Under the pieces are notes generated by a model. The model was not told the DNA's origin and made no database searches. It saw only the letters and a program-made list of their open reading frames with translations. Made by a program: the position numbers and the translations under genes. Of a DNA stretch of 64,000 nt, positions 11,761 to 24,913 are shown piece by piece; the first letter of the stretch is position 1, and the number at the start of each line of letters is the position of its first letter. The DNA comes from Carya illinoinensis (taxonomy: Eukaryota; Streptophyta; Magnoliopsida; Fagales; Juglandaceae): contig NC_056760.1 in the NCBI RefSeq assembly GCF_018687715.1, positions 42,416,501 to 42,480,500 on the forward strand, in the 5' to 3' direction.

Positions 11761-11930
11761 AGTTTTGCTATATACAAGCACAGTTGTGTATTAATCTATG
11801 CACCAACACTGATTTATTCATACTTAAAATTTAAATTAACACTGTTTTTAATAAAATCTATTTTTTAACCAATCACATCACATTGGTGCACAGATTAGTG
11901 CACAATTGTGCTTGCAACTATACTTTTCCT
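11761..11930. mobile_element. MITE with long terminal inverted repeats
   Basis: The left end (from 11761) includes ACAAGCACAGTTGTG and ATGCACCAA. The right end, read in reverse, includes GCAAGCACAATTGTGC and GTGCACCAA, so about 45 bp at each end pair imperfectly. The flanks carry a direct repeat, TAATTTTTAG, at 11751-11760 and 11930-11939 (9-10 bp, depending on where the tip is placed). A 9-10 bp duplication with long TIRs fits a Mutator-like MITE; a hAT origin (8 bp) is less likely. No coding sequence is present. Confidence 0.8.
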
Positions 11931-11939
11931 AATTTTTAG

Positions 11940-13400
11940 GCATGAACAATTATCTTATATATATATATATATAGATATATGATAAATGAGATGCAATCTT
12001 ATTGAATGGCAGCCACAAGACTAGTGGCAAACTTTGTTCCATGTATGTACATGATGATATATCATATTTGAATAAATTACATTTTTAACTTACAAACTAC
12101 CACAAATTTTTAATTTTGCATCTTAATTACAAAAGGCTTCATCAATTTACACCGTGTTTAATTGTTTAAATAAAATAAAAAACTAAATTAGTGTAAGGAT
12201 GATCTTTTCTTTAATAGTTTGGGGGGGACAAAAAATATATGTGGTAGCTCGTGCCTGGTGAATGAAAATTGTAACTATATGTTAAGATAATATTAGATAT
12301 ATAAATTCATGACATATTCCGATTTATGCCTTAAATTTTTTAGATAAATAGTAATTTCACATAATAAATTTTTTAGATAAATAGTAATTTTACATAATAT
12401 CAAAGTAGGATTTTTTGAAAAAATGTGCAAGGCAAGTAGGGTAAAACAAGAAAACAATCACACTACACAAAAGATTTATGTAATTTGGCAACTTGCCTAC
12501 GTCTATGAAACTGCAAAGGATTCTATTCTCTTAAGGAACGACAAAATACACTTTAGGATGAAAATATATTGTTCTAGGCTGGCCATACTGTTCATAATTA
12601 CATATTTATAGGGTTATATGACATAAATCCTAATTTAATAATTATTGGGTTATTCATTTGAGCGAACTTTCTGTTTGTTATTCACCCTAAATCCATCACG
12701 TGAAGGTCGAGTGAGCTTTCTATCTGGTGATTCTCAAGTCACAAACAATGTCAAAAAAGAATTTTCCTAGCAAACCCCCATTAGGCTTGTCCATGGTGGC
12801 TTCAGCTAGAGTCTATCAACCCAAACCTTATTGAGACTCCACCAAAAATTCGTAACGAATCTTTGTTAGGTTGAGTCATCAAATCGAGCATCCACAATAA
12901 TAAATTAGACTTCACAAACCCAATATAGGAGTCTTGAATTAAAAATATTGCATATTTTAAGACTACTCATGATTAAGAGAAAATCTGACCTACAGACATT
13001 AGTGTTAAGGAATAATTTAAATGTATACGTCTAACTTTTAAGACAAAAGTGATTCATTTCACACTATCCATTCGTATTTTTATTCGTTTAAACTTATCAA
13101 ACGTCTCAGCTAGCAATAATTATCATAATAGATGCCGCAATAATTATCATAGTAGATGCCATTTGTTCTCATGCTTGCACAACATCATTCACGAGAATGA
13201 ATGATTTTGGCGCGTAAACTATTTGAGTTTTGTACGTAGTTAATTATTATTAGACATCGATAATGACTGATTTTGATATGGCATTTATCATAAATATATC
13301 ATGCATGGTCCTCGCTAGCTTTAACAAGGTAAATCGAATAATTGAACCCAATGCTTATCTGCACGGCTAGCTAGCTAGAAGTTAGGAAGCTAGGGAGGAT
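11940..13400. other. Intergenic, A+T-rich
   Basis: No gene is supported. A ~30-bp direct repeat containing TTTTTTAGATAAATAGTAATTT occurs twice between about 12,335 and 12,400. A second short repeat, GCAATAATTATCATA(A/G)TAGATGCC, lies at about 13,110-13,160. Small open frames here lack domain signatures. Confidence 0.55.
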
Positions 13401-13710
13401 TGTTCCTCATTCCCTCGTCACAATCCCAACAATATTTCCTCTTTCTCTTCCATCTTCATCTATCAGTTTCACAGTTGTCACCGCATGCAGCTTAAAGACA
13501 TAAAAGACGGTCTCACTCATTGTCTTATTCACCTGCCCCTATTCAATATCTCTAGCACCTAGCTCGGCTTTCATTTATATCTCCCTGACTCGAGCACAGT
13601 TTTGCCGAGCGAGCTTCCACACGTTTTGCAAGAGATCGATTGCATAGATCATCACTACAAGTACATCTAACGTGCAGTATCGACTATCGTTCATTTCCAG
13701 CACCATTTTT

Positions 13711-13941
13711 ATGGCCAGTAGTGCACAATTATCACCTCTCATTGCTCCTAAAAATTCAGGAAAGGAGCTTCTCTTCTCAGGTGACCCCAAGTTCGGTCTC
13801 CATGGTGAGATAATGATGCTCATATTCGTGCTGGTTTTTGTAATTTTTCTTGTTTTTATTGTCTTCTTTCTGTATGTAAAGCGCCCTCATAATCACCCCA
13901 AGCTTGCTCAACCCGAGCTTCCTTGGGCACTTCAACCATGA
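13711..13941 (+). CDS. Small single-pass membrane protein, ATL N-terminus-like
   Basis: This frame of 76 codons starts at the ATG at 13711; an upstream ATG in the same frame at 13672 would add 13 residues. Residues 32-34 read HGE and are followed by one strongly hydrophobic segment (about residues 35-57, MMLIFVLVFVIFLVFIVFFL) and a basic YVKR stop-transfer. It then ends after a Pro-rich tail, ELPWALQP. Plant ATL RING-H2 ubiquitin ligases have a similar short N-terminus, membrane segment and basic boundary, but they continue into a GLD motif and RING-H2 finger, which are absent here. It may be a truncated ATL copy, an unrelated small membrane protein or an unannotated first exon. The upstream C+T-rich stretch (13,400-13,600) could be leader sequence. 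Confidence 0.45.
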   Translation: MASSAQLSPLIAPKNSGKELLFSGDPKFGLHGEIMMLIFVLVFVIFLVFIVFFLYVKRPHNHPKLAQPELPWALQP

Positions 13942-14825
13942 AAATCATTCAGCCATATTATATATAGATTTAGCAGCAAGCATCGATTGATGTCAGGAGT
14001 TCATGTGGAGAATTTGTCCACCTGTATAATATATAGCACTGTCTGCACTGAACCTAATTTGTCAAATTCTTGAGGTACTGCTGCATGCGTATTAGGGATC
14101 CATGTGTATTCTATTTAAGTTGCTAGCTAGCTGGTATATACATAATTCCCAGCAAGTCATTTTGTTTCTGTTGCTTTGAGACTAGTCATATTGTTAATTT
14201 CTTTTTGAGATAGGAGATCAGAGCACTTGTATCCAAATGAATGTGAACCATTTGATTTGTATATTTAACAATCTCATAATTTATGATACATCTCAACGTT
14301 TCTAAAGCAAGGAATCTATACAATATTAATACTCTTTTTCCACGCAATTGGCCGTTTATAGAAACATATCTATTCCTCATCATGAGAAGCCACTAATAAA
14401 TTATACATGTTTATGCAGGGGGTTCCCCCATTTTTTTCTTCTTCCGTTTTGTTTTGCTCATGCGAGTCTTTTTTTAAGATCTGGTTTTGGGTCCTGTCTC
14501 TTCACATCTATGCTCATGTGTCAATGGCACGGGAATTTTGAGATGCAACACAAACATGCCATGATTACCGGCCGAATATTAGAGCGATCCTTGTCAATCT
14601 CTAGTTACGCATAGCTCAAACTCGACTAAAAAAGCTACCTGACTCATTTCTTCTCGAAGTTAAAAAGAAGAGGTTGAGGTTGAGTAATACACTTCCTAGA
14701 TGCATGCAAGCGCATCACTATGCAGATAGCATCTTATCCACTACAACCTCGAATATGGGATCCATGTCTCGACAATTCCGCATAAAGAGCATGGAGCCTC
14801 AAATTTAGAGATGTTTTACTTGAAA

Positions 14826-14863
<38 letters not shown>

Positions 14864-16250
14864 GAGATTCATGCAGCTTACTGGTCTCTTGTTAATTTTG
14901 GCTTCTGTTTCTGTTTGTCATTGGTTTTTTACTTGTTCTTCTACAGATCTGGTTTGATTCAAACCCCATTAATTGAACATACACAATGTGCCCCAAATCA
15001 CTTCTCTAGCTCCATGGCCTAATCTTGATCCGTCCGGCCTGTCCTTTTCGATTCGATCGGGCCAAGTGCCGCCCCACCGATGATTCTTTTTCAGCAGATT
15101 TAAACCCTTTATCATCCTTTAATTGCATGCATTATTTTAGAACTCTGAGCAACTTCCAACAATCAGATCTGATTGTTACGATTGAAACTAGCTAATTCAA
15201 AACACTCCGTGCATGTGTTACTGTTCTTCATCATATATATATATATATGTAACATTGCCACTTGTAGTACTCATTAGTACTCTCGCTCAGTACTACTTGT
15301 AATAGTAGCTAGGCATCTGACTCATAATATCATAAGAAATTAAACCCTACATACATTAAGATAATTTATGATTGCATTATCAGATGATCCTGTTATTTCT
15401 AGGTAGGATTCACTCGTGCGCATCCCCATTTCTAAGTAGTGACTATGATCGATAAAGAGAGATATACCAGAAGCATACTTAAAACACAAAAGGTTGACAA
15501 GGCCGACTATCATCACCTACTCATTTTCTTATAGCCAATGATTTACATACTATATGTATTCAAGCTAGCTAGGCATAATTAAAATTATTTTGATGTTGCA
15601 GGTTAATTAAGAATTAAATTGGCAATTAAAACTTAGGGATAGGGTAAGCAAATCGTGAAAACAGCCAAAATATCTCTAGACATTCCAACTAACAGAGAGG
15701 AAGACTACTCTAATGCGTTATGTGGAAAATACTCAAATTCAAATCGATTCAATTAAATCAACAAGCCAGACTTTAGTATGTAGTTAATTAGGAAAACTAG
15801 ATAATATAGAGATTTTTCCAAATAAGACAAAATCCCATCCGTTCTGAAAATTAAAATACTTAATTAAATAAGAATCTTGCTAAAAATCCCTCGAAAATAA
15901 AATCACCACTAAAGAGGAAAAGGCAAAATATAACTTAAAAATAAGATTTGAAAGGGAAAATGGCTAATTTCATAGTCGGAATTTTGCCCGGCCACCACAT
16001 CTAACCTATGACCATGCATGCACTTGTGTGCTGAAGATATCTTTCCAAATTGGGATGATCTAGACATCTACCATATGTGAGAAATGTCCCTATTTAAGCA
16101 AAGTTTTAGTATTGTTTCTTGCAATATATGCATTGACCTTCATTTTCAAGGTATTCCAGTGCTACTAACGAAAAATCTGGTAATCCGACATCATTTGATC
16201 TCTTGCATTATGTAAATATGTGCACGCATGTGTGTAATTATGAGTTCGGT
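13942..16250. other. Intergenic with microsatellites
   Basis: A compound (CT)n-(CA)n microsatellite lies at about 14,827-14,862 and a (TA)n run near 15,233-15,249. Short open frames such as that near 14,348-14,614 have no recognisable domains. Nothing else can be supported. Confidence 0.6.
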
Positions 16251-16359
16251 AGCGAAGGCCAACATATATGATGTTTGAGAATTCCTTCTAGCCGGTCGGG
16301 CTGTCCTTCCCCATTTAACAGCCACCCAATGATATTTTGACACGTAAGTCTTCCACCTA

Positions 16360-17300
16360 AACTAATGTGGACTTGAGATACACCGAATGGAATTCTCTGA
16401 GTGAAATCCATCCTCACCGAAATCACTTCCACCCGTGCTCGTGCCCTTCCACCCAACGAGACCTAGAATCGTATAGTTCGAACCCCTTCCCTGCCGACGA
16501 AGGGAACCACCACACGCGTGGTCGTGCTCGTGCCGTCGCAGGTGAAGGAGCGAATCGGGAAATACTTCGCCGAAGGAGCGAATCGGGAAAGTGATTTCGG
16601 TGAGGATGGAAACGACCAACGCATGCGGTGACCAGCACCACCAAGTCGATTGGCCACCGTTTGGGCCCTTCGGTTCCTCCATCAAAACTCATGCCCAGCC
16701 GCGTCGCACTTCTCACGGCAACGCCACCGTGAACCTCCCCACCAGAGCAGCCCCAACAGTGAGAACCAGCACCACCAGCCACTGATTTCCGCCCAACCAA
16801 CCCTTAAGCAAGTTTTTTTTTTTCCCGTCTCTCTCTCGTTGCTTTTGAAGAAGAGTAATTTTCTGATTTTTTTTTTTTTTTGTGCATTTTCGCCCAGCCC
16901 CGTCGCACTTCTCACGGCAACGTCGCCGTGAGTCTCACCACCAGAGCAACCCCAACGCTCTTTTCCCTCACGGCTATCGGTCTGGTTGTTGCCCACCCCA
17001 TCCCCGTCCTGTCGCAGGTGATTATCGCAATCGGGAAATACTTCGCCGGTCGGGCCCCCACCCACAACCCACAGTGTCTTCTTCTCTGCGATTTCGACGC
17101 CGGTAAGCATTTTTGCAAAAACTGATTTCGACGCCGGTCGATTCTCGGTGGAATTCTGAGAAATCCAGGCACTGTGGTGGAGGTGAGAGCCTCGGAATCG
17201 TGGTGGTGGACTGGTGGAGGTGACGTTGGGAGGTGGACGGGGCTGTGCTTTTTCACTCGGGTTTGTAGTTGTTATTCCCTTCAATCGTGTGTGACCGGAT
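16360..17300. repeat. GC-rich block with rearranged internal repeats
   Basis: This is a sharply GC-richer island in A+T-rich surroundings. Two modules are each present twice. Module A (CGTCGCACTTCTCACGGCAA and the following ~60 bp) stands at about 16,701-16,760 and 16,900-16,960. Module B (GTCGCAGGTG to ATCGGGAAATACTTCGCCG) stands at about 16,534-16,572 and 17,013-17,051. Their order is B-A then A-B, so this is not a simple tandem. T runs at about 16,813 and 16,868 lie between them. Overlapping open frames on both strands shadow each other and no family is recognisable. It may be a transposon-carried gene fragment or leader. Confidence 0.55.
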
Positions 17301-17330
17301 CTACTTTCTTTGTGGTGTAACAACTGACGT

Positions 17331-19353
17331 GTAATTGTTTTATTGGCCGGCTGTTAACAACCCATTCTCAGCCTGACCGCTTAGAAGCGGCTTTGATGAT
17401 GTTTTATCGTATCTCTTAATTTGTTTCCTTAAGGACAATGATACACCACCAACCACATTACAACCCATTTACCACTCATGTGCATTTGAAATTTTTTTAT
17501 TTTTATTTCATTTTCTTTTAAGTATTTTTTTAGCATCCTTAATCATTAAGAAAAAATTTAAAAAAAATATAATTTTATTAATACTCACTTCCTTAATCAT
17601 TAAGTAAAATAAAAAATTAAAAAAAAATCAAATACAAAAAAAGTTGTAAATAAGTTGTAGTTGAGTAGTAATAATATCATTTTCCATTTTGCAAGTCTCA
17701 CTACTAGACTTCTCACTAAAAACCTTTTCAAAACGACTTCTTTTGCCATAATAACTAATACATTATATCGCCCCAAAAACTATATTGCATTGGCATTGAT
17801 CTCGTTTGCTTCCTTTATTGATATGTCCTTTTCCTTATGATCTTGTGCATTGGTCGGCCTAATCACATCTAGGCTATCATATTGTGAGGTAACTCGCCAC
17901 AAAATGTATTTTTCCCCACAAGAAGCCCAACTGGTCGGAAAAACCTACGTCTTCCCATGATAAAGATGGCGGCAAATGGCTATTGATCTCGCTGTAGATG
18001 CTTATTGATTTCATATTTACTCGTGGAAATAGAACCAATTGTGGTGACAAGTGCCAGTGAGTTATAGTTTTACTGACCAAAATATTTGGTGGGAATAACT
18101 TCTTTGCCAGCAAGAGTCTGTTATCTTAGTAAAGGTGATGGTTGAACCTTTTCCCACAGAGACTTCCCCCCCGGTATTGTGCATTTCCATGAACTAATCC
18201 CGATTGAAATAGTTTTCAAAAAGTGGGATTTACATGCTTTCTACAAACATAAACTTGTCGGGAAAAGTATTGTTTCCTACCAAAAATGGGTAGTAGAAAA
18301 TACTTACGTTTTGAAAAAATTGTTAGCAAATTGAATGGCATTTCCTGTACCTGGGCATCGCCGACAAAACCCAAAAATACAGTTTTTTTTTTTTTTCCTT
18401 CAAGGATGTTGCTACAATTGTAAAAAATAAAGTGATGCTTATTTTCTTGTTAGGTCATTCTTATATGTGTCCTTGTAGCATGATAAATCAATGCAACCAA
18501 ATTTTCATTTTCTGCCCACAGATCAGAACACATTATTGTTTAAACACTCACACTTTGATACCTAGATGGGATGTCCAAAACACTGGCAAAAACACTCACA
18601 TCCATATAACAAAATTTATATTAATATTTATAACATTCTAATATGTCCCCAGTGATCAATCAAGGTCATGGAAATACATCAATGTTTGCAAAGTGGGAAG
18701 TACATGAGGGTCACTCACATGCATATGCATGCTGTACTGTTCAAAACATATATACGCGATCGACTAACTAAATGTATACATATAACTTAATTGAATATGT
18801 GATGCGAGATAGCTCTAGCTCATCTCCCTAATAACTAACCTAATAACCTCTTCATCCACACATGTAAGGGGTTGATAACTACTTAAAAATATATTCATAG
18901 CATATTTTCTAAGATAAATCTCCCCCAAATCTAACAGGTCATTTCAGACACCTTACTCAAGTTTATCATAAAATCTTCATGCAAACACCCCCCAAAAATA
19001 TGTATAAGATTACAACCAATAGATTTGTTGGAATGAATGCCGTGTATTATAAAATATGCTTAATCCCTATAAACTTGAATAGGAGTCCATTCTTACTCTA
19101 ATATGATTTTTCACATAAAACATACTTTTCCACAATGATCAATCATATATAATCCAACAGCTAATATTTGAACTGACCCTTATTAAACAGTATTTGGAAA
19201 TGGCTTTACAACTAAGATGCACCATCAGTTTGTGTACAAACATACCAACAGCTCCTCTCTTGCAACTATTTCAAAAATAGGTGCAAGAGTACCTTCTATT
19301 AACTCTAAAATGGTCTAGGGATCGATACACCAGCCACTACTTACCTATCGACC
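17331..19353. other. Intergenic, no gene seen
   Basis: A+T-rich sequence with one T run near 18,381-18,398. Several short stretches share a GTCGG(A)AAAA-like motif (for example near 17,934 and 18,258), which may be a decayed transposon, but I cannot define ends. No coding region is supported. Confidence 0.5.
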
Positions 19354-22183
19354 TATTTAGGCTTTTTTTTTTTTTTTTCAAAGAAGAGGATGGTACCCCA
19401 AATTTTATTAATAGCACTCACTTTTGACGGAGGAAAACCGTGGTTACAACCAGAAGCTTGGGGGTTTACATATATGCTAGAAAGACCAAACCCACGCCTC
19501 AAAAAAACCAAACCATATAATCGAGATCAAAATTACAATATTCCAAAACAACAAAAGGACAAGATAAACGAGAACAACCACCTGCAATAAAAATAAACAA
19601 ACCAAATAGATATAAAATGTAAATAAAGATAAAACCAGAGAGTACATACCTCACTATGATATCCTCAGATAGGGAATACCAACTCTATCCATTCTGAGCA
19701 GACCTCTTAACTGATTGGGAAGAGACCTATCTTCAAACCATTCCATATTAGACCCTCTAGAACCCTCTTTCGCAAGATAGTCGACTACTGCATTTCCTTC
19801 CCGAAAAACATGGCTCATACTATATTCCAAGCGACCAAGACAGACTTGAAGCTCATCCCAATAATCCTCCAGGTACCAAATAGTACACTCACCATTTTTA
19901 ATCCATTTTATAAGAATCTGGGAATCTGTCTCGATGTTAACCCGTCTAAAACCCAAATGACAGCATCTCCTAACACCTTCCAGCAAGCTTCTCAATTCAG
20001 CATAATTATTAGAGCCTTGGCCTAAGGAAATAGAGAAAGTCGCACACATATGACCACCTGCATCACGAATGACACCCCTAGCCCCAGTCGGACCAGGATT
20101 TCCCAAACTGCTCCCGTTAGTATTAAGTTTAACCCAATTTGGACAGGGCGGAAGCCACTTCACCAAAGAAACTCTCTTTGCTTTAGGGGTCGAAATCAAA
20201 ATATCCGACCTTTTAAGGATGGCTAAATCCTGTTTCAGAATCTTCGTAGCTTTCATATTGAAATACATAATATTACGGACCTAAAATTTAATAGCATTCC
20301 AGACAGACTCAACCAATTCAACCTGACCTTCATATCTGGCTTTATAACGCCTTTCCCATAATTTCCAAGATATAATGGAAGGAATAAAACCAAAGATAGT
20401 CCTAACCTGAGACAATTTGCAAAGACAGTGAAACCAAAAATTAATTTGCTCCTTCCAAGTACAGAAATCACCCATATACACCCCAAGTTGAACAGAAGCC
20501 ATGCCCCAAATTTTTCTAGCAAAATCCCCAGTACAAAGAACATGATTAAGATCCTCATTCTAGCCCATAGAGCAACAATTACATTTTGAAGCCAAAGGAA
20601 TTCCAACCATTTTAATTTTTTCATCCACATTCAAGCAATTATTATAAACCTTCCGCATCATAATGGAGATTTTCTTAGGAAGAGTATTGTGCCAAATCCA
20701 AGAAGTCCAAGGTAAAGGGGATGCCCGAACCCTAATACAAGCCTAGGCACTTTTAGTCCGAAACTTTCCATCATTTTCCTTCCTCCAAACTAAAACATCT
20801 TGCCCCTCTTTCCTCATTGCCAAAACCTTATACAAATCCATTGCTTTTTCTTGACCCACCAGCCGTTCCAAGAGAGGAATATCCCAACCATTATCAATGT
20901 AAAAGTCTTTAATCTTAATCAAAGGTTGCTCGATCACCAGTAATTGGTCATGAAGAGGACCTTCCTCCTGCCAGTTGTCATACCAAAAAGAGAAAAAGAG
21001 AGATTACCTCTCGCACTAGCCATTTAGAATTATTAAGCACAACAGGAATATTGTTAACAATAGATTTCCAAAGACGAGTACCCTTGTTCGACAGCAGAAG
21101 GGAAAGATGATTTCCCCTAACATACTTACCTCTGAAAAAATATGTCCATAAAGATTGACCAGAGATCAAACGTCAGGCAAGTTTCATATATAAAGCATGC
21201 TGCATATCTCCAAAATCCCTAATGCCCAAGCCACCTTCTTCAATAGGACGACAGATCTTAGTCCAAGCCACCCATTTTCTTTTGCCTTTCCTTTCAGATT
21301 CACCCCAAAAGAAAGTACTAAGAAGCCTATTCAACTCCATAATCACCACCTTGGGGACTTATAAAACAACTAGAAGATGAGTGGCCATACTCGAAAGAAC
21401 ATGACGTAACAAAATAATTCGCCCACCTGCATAAAGTAATTTCATCTTCCAACCATCAATTTTCTTTTTAACTTTCCCTAATAACTCACCAAGGTCAGAA
21501 GCCTTTAGTCTGCCAACCACAATAGGCACACCCAAATACTTGAAAGGAAAAGAACCTTTGGAAAACCCAGTAATACGAAGAATAGATCTCTTTCTATGCA
21601 TAGAGATATGTTTAGAAAAAAAGATAGCACTTTTCTCTTTATTAGAAACTTGACCCGTCCAATCTTCATAAGAATTTAAAACCTGGATCAATCCTTTCAT
21701 CGACCTTTTCCCATCATTCATAAAAATAACAATATCATCAGCATACATAGGGTGGGAGACAAGTGGAGTACCTCTCGCCTGATAATACTAACCAATATTA
21801 CTATTATTAAAAGCATGCTTCAACAGATGAGAGAGAACCTCCTGCATTATAATGAAAAGGTAAGGCGATAACGGATCCTCTTACCTCAAACCACGTTCTC
21901 CTTTAAAAAGACCCAAAGGAGTGTCATTCATCATAGTTGAAAACCAAGTCATAGAGATACACGAATTAATTAAAGCACAGACTTGATCAGAAAAGCCAAA
22001 AGCTGCCAAAACATGTAACAAAAACCTCCAGTTAATTCTATCGTAAGCCTTAGACATATCAAGCTTAATCAACACATTACCCCCAATTGATTTTTTGTTA
22101 ATAGAATGGAGTATCTCTTGAGTTAAGCTAATATTCTAAAAAATGCTATGACCTGGAATAAAAGCCCATTGTTCTTGAGATAT

Positions 22184-24913
22184 TGTGACGCCCCCAAATT
22201 CTGTTTGAGATCGGACGGACATTTGAAGCGTCGAGACATGCAACACAAGGTTACCTGCCCCCGTTCATGACATATAAGATGTAATGTTCCTAACATGCAT
22301 ATAACATTATGCAATATTCGCAACGGATAATTTTTTTTCTTTAGCAATACTATGCACCAAATTGAAAATATCCCAAATGCTTAAAACATATTTCATACAT
22401 AAAGACCCATTGAATAGATCACAACACTAGTCCAAAATGGTTATGATCTAAAAAGTACTAAAGATGCAAATCCATTGTACAAGTAGTAATTTACGTTAAC
22501 TACTATATTAACATTGACGTCGCACCGTCGCTTAGTCATCTGTGTCTAGTTGATCAGCTCCTGATTCTCCTTCAGGTCCTGTAACAAGATCTACCATTCG
22601 GGGGGAATGGTAGTTGAGACTACCAAAGTGAGATTTGATTACAAATCTCAGTAAGTTAACAAAAAACTTCCATACAAGCTAATGATACATGCATGACAGT
22701 AAAAGCATAAATGCATAATCAAATTCATAAGTAATTAAAGCATAACTTGGCGTACAATATAGCATAATTGACATAACTTAAATTGAAACATGAACTGAAC
22801 TTGACTTGACATGAACTTGATCTGAAACTTGACTTACCATGAAAAATACATACTCCACAGTTGTTGTGGCCCCATGTATTCTACGTGTAAATACATACTC
22901 CACAGTTGTTGTGGCCCTGTGTATTCTACACAAACTTGACTTAACATGAAAAATACATACTCCACAGTTGTTGTGGCCCCATGTATTCTACACAAACTTG
23001 ACTTAACATGAAAAATACATACTCCACAGTTGTTGTGGCCCCATATATTCTACACAAACTTGACTTAACATGAAAAATACATACTCCACAGTTGTTGTGG
23101 CCCCATGTATTGTGAGACACAATTGTTGCGTCTCACGTAGTGTATGCTTTACAATTGCTGTGACCCCATACATAAGTAATCAAGATGAAACGTGACTGGA
23201 ATACGAAATGACTGAAGCCCCAACGTAACATAACGTGACTTGAATATAACTTGAAATACATGACCAACTTGAGATAGAAATATTTCGTAACATTGCATAA
23301 CATATAATAGACAACATATTTAACATGACATACTTGCAACAGTGAATATTACATGACTTGACATACATGTAATAGATGACATACTTAGCATGACGTACTT
23401 GTATGGTACAGTAATACATGACAGAATATATTATGTAACAGATAAAAATTGACGACAGAATAAATTCTGTATAATAGACAATTACGTGATAACTTGGCAT
23501 GGCATGACATATATGATAACACACATACATACACTGTAGTTCCTTTACTTAGCACACATACACAGTAGACTGCTAATAAGTTAAAAACTAACTTACCTCG
23601 ATCTCCGCGTTTCTTATAAAACTTCAAGTGCGACTACGAGGAACTGTAATTAGTGATTCTAAAAGTTAGAACTAAATCACTAATAATTTGAAATGTGGAA
23701 AATACTAACTTAAAGAGTAAAATTTTCATTTTACTCTCTACATGTGGGAAAATGACCGTTTTACCCATAACTTAAGGATTTTGCATACTAACTCCAAAAG
23801 TTTCCAAAATTTACATTCCTCATGTAAATTTTGTCCTAAACTTAAATATCAACTCAGAAAAATTAAAAACAAAACACAACTATGAAGAACACATTATGGC
23901 CGAAACATCCATAGGCCATTTCCCTTGATTTTTGTTGCAATTCCTTCCAACTTCAAAACTCATGGTTAAACCAAAATTTTGCAACAAACATCTTCCAATC
24001 CTCAGTTCAAAACCATACTTAAAACATCCATTTAGAAAAAGCTAATAATTAACACCAAACTTTTTTGTAAAAAGATCCAAGCACTTGAATCACAAGTTTT
24101 GACCTTAAATCAAAACATCTCCAAGTATTTCAAAAATCAAATCTTACTTCTAACATATTCATAATATCATCCTAACATCAACCATGCTTTAAATCATCAA
24201 ACTAAAGTCACAAAAATCACAAAATAACATTGGAGTTTTTGGTTTTACACTTAGTCCAAAAACAGAAACTTTTTCCTCAACTAGTTTTGATAAATCTCTT
24301 GATCTATGACTTATAAATATATGATCTTCAAACCAAACCATCACATGGTTTAAAAAGATGTCCTAAAATATATATAAACTTCTAATTCAAGATCACATGG
24401 TTAGAAATTAATCAAAACATAAATTTAGCCAAGAATATCCACACTTTGGCTTATCTGAATATCTCTTTGCATAAAATTTCATATCTTTGAAACTAACATC
24501 AAATATCTTCAAAATAATAATATAACATGTATATAAGATGCTTAGGATCCTCCAATAAAATTATCAAAGTCATTGGAATAGGTTTAGACCACCAAAGAGT
24601 TAAACTTTCTCAAAACAGAAACTGTTTTTCCTCTTCCAGTTTCTAAGTTTCTAAATCTAAGAAAATCTTTCATCAAAACCTTTAATCATACAAAAATCCT
24701 CAACCAATAATCAGATACACATGTTAACAATACTACTAAAAATTTCGGACCATTATCTATCCATTAGCTTGGTCAAAAACTCCAAACTATAACATATTCT
24801 CCAGTTAGACAAAAACCTATACGATTAATGGATTCGTGAAAACTTATGGGGTTTTCACGAGATTCCTAAAGTTAATACAAATTTTACAATTGAATTTCTA
24901 GCGAGCTGTTACA
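22184..24913. mobile_element. Solo LTR of an LTR retrotransposon (2.73 kb)
   Basis: The insertion starts TGTGACGCCCCC and ends AGCTGTTACA, with the 5-bp duplication GATAT at 22,179-22,183 and 24,914-24,918. Removing it and one duplication restores the LINE RT reading frame across the junction. It has TG...CA ends, no internal protein domains and no second LTR, so it looks like a solo LTR. The TGTGAC/TGTTACA ends resemble Tekay/Del-type gypsy LTRs of plants, a family call I make only from the tips. A small non-autonomous element is the alternative. It holds a 62-bp tandem array. Confidence 0.85.
22843..23170. repeat. 62-bp tandem array inside the solo LTR
   Basis: The core ATACATACTCCACAGTTGTT followed by GTGGCCC begins at 22,846, 22,891, 22,953, 23,015 and 23,077, giving spacings of 45, 62, 62 and 62 bp. 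Two more degenerate copies (ACAATTGTTGCGTCTCAC and ACAATTGCTGTGACCCC) follow to about 23,170. The last three full units are almost identical. Confidence 0.92.

Noticed and set aside
16362..17323. Several overlapping proteins of 70-213 residues
   Set aside because: Open frames occur on both strands over the same GC-rich bases, shift against each other and match no family I recognise.
17860..18320. A transposon with GTCGGAAAAA-type motifs
   Set aside because: The motif is too short and irregular, and I could not find ends or a target duplication.
22843..23170. Regularly spaced repeats resembling a CRISPR array
   Set aside because: Units are directly adjacent tandem repeats without unique spacers, inside a plant LTR.
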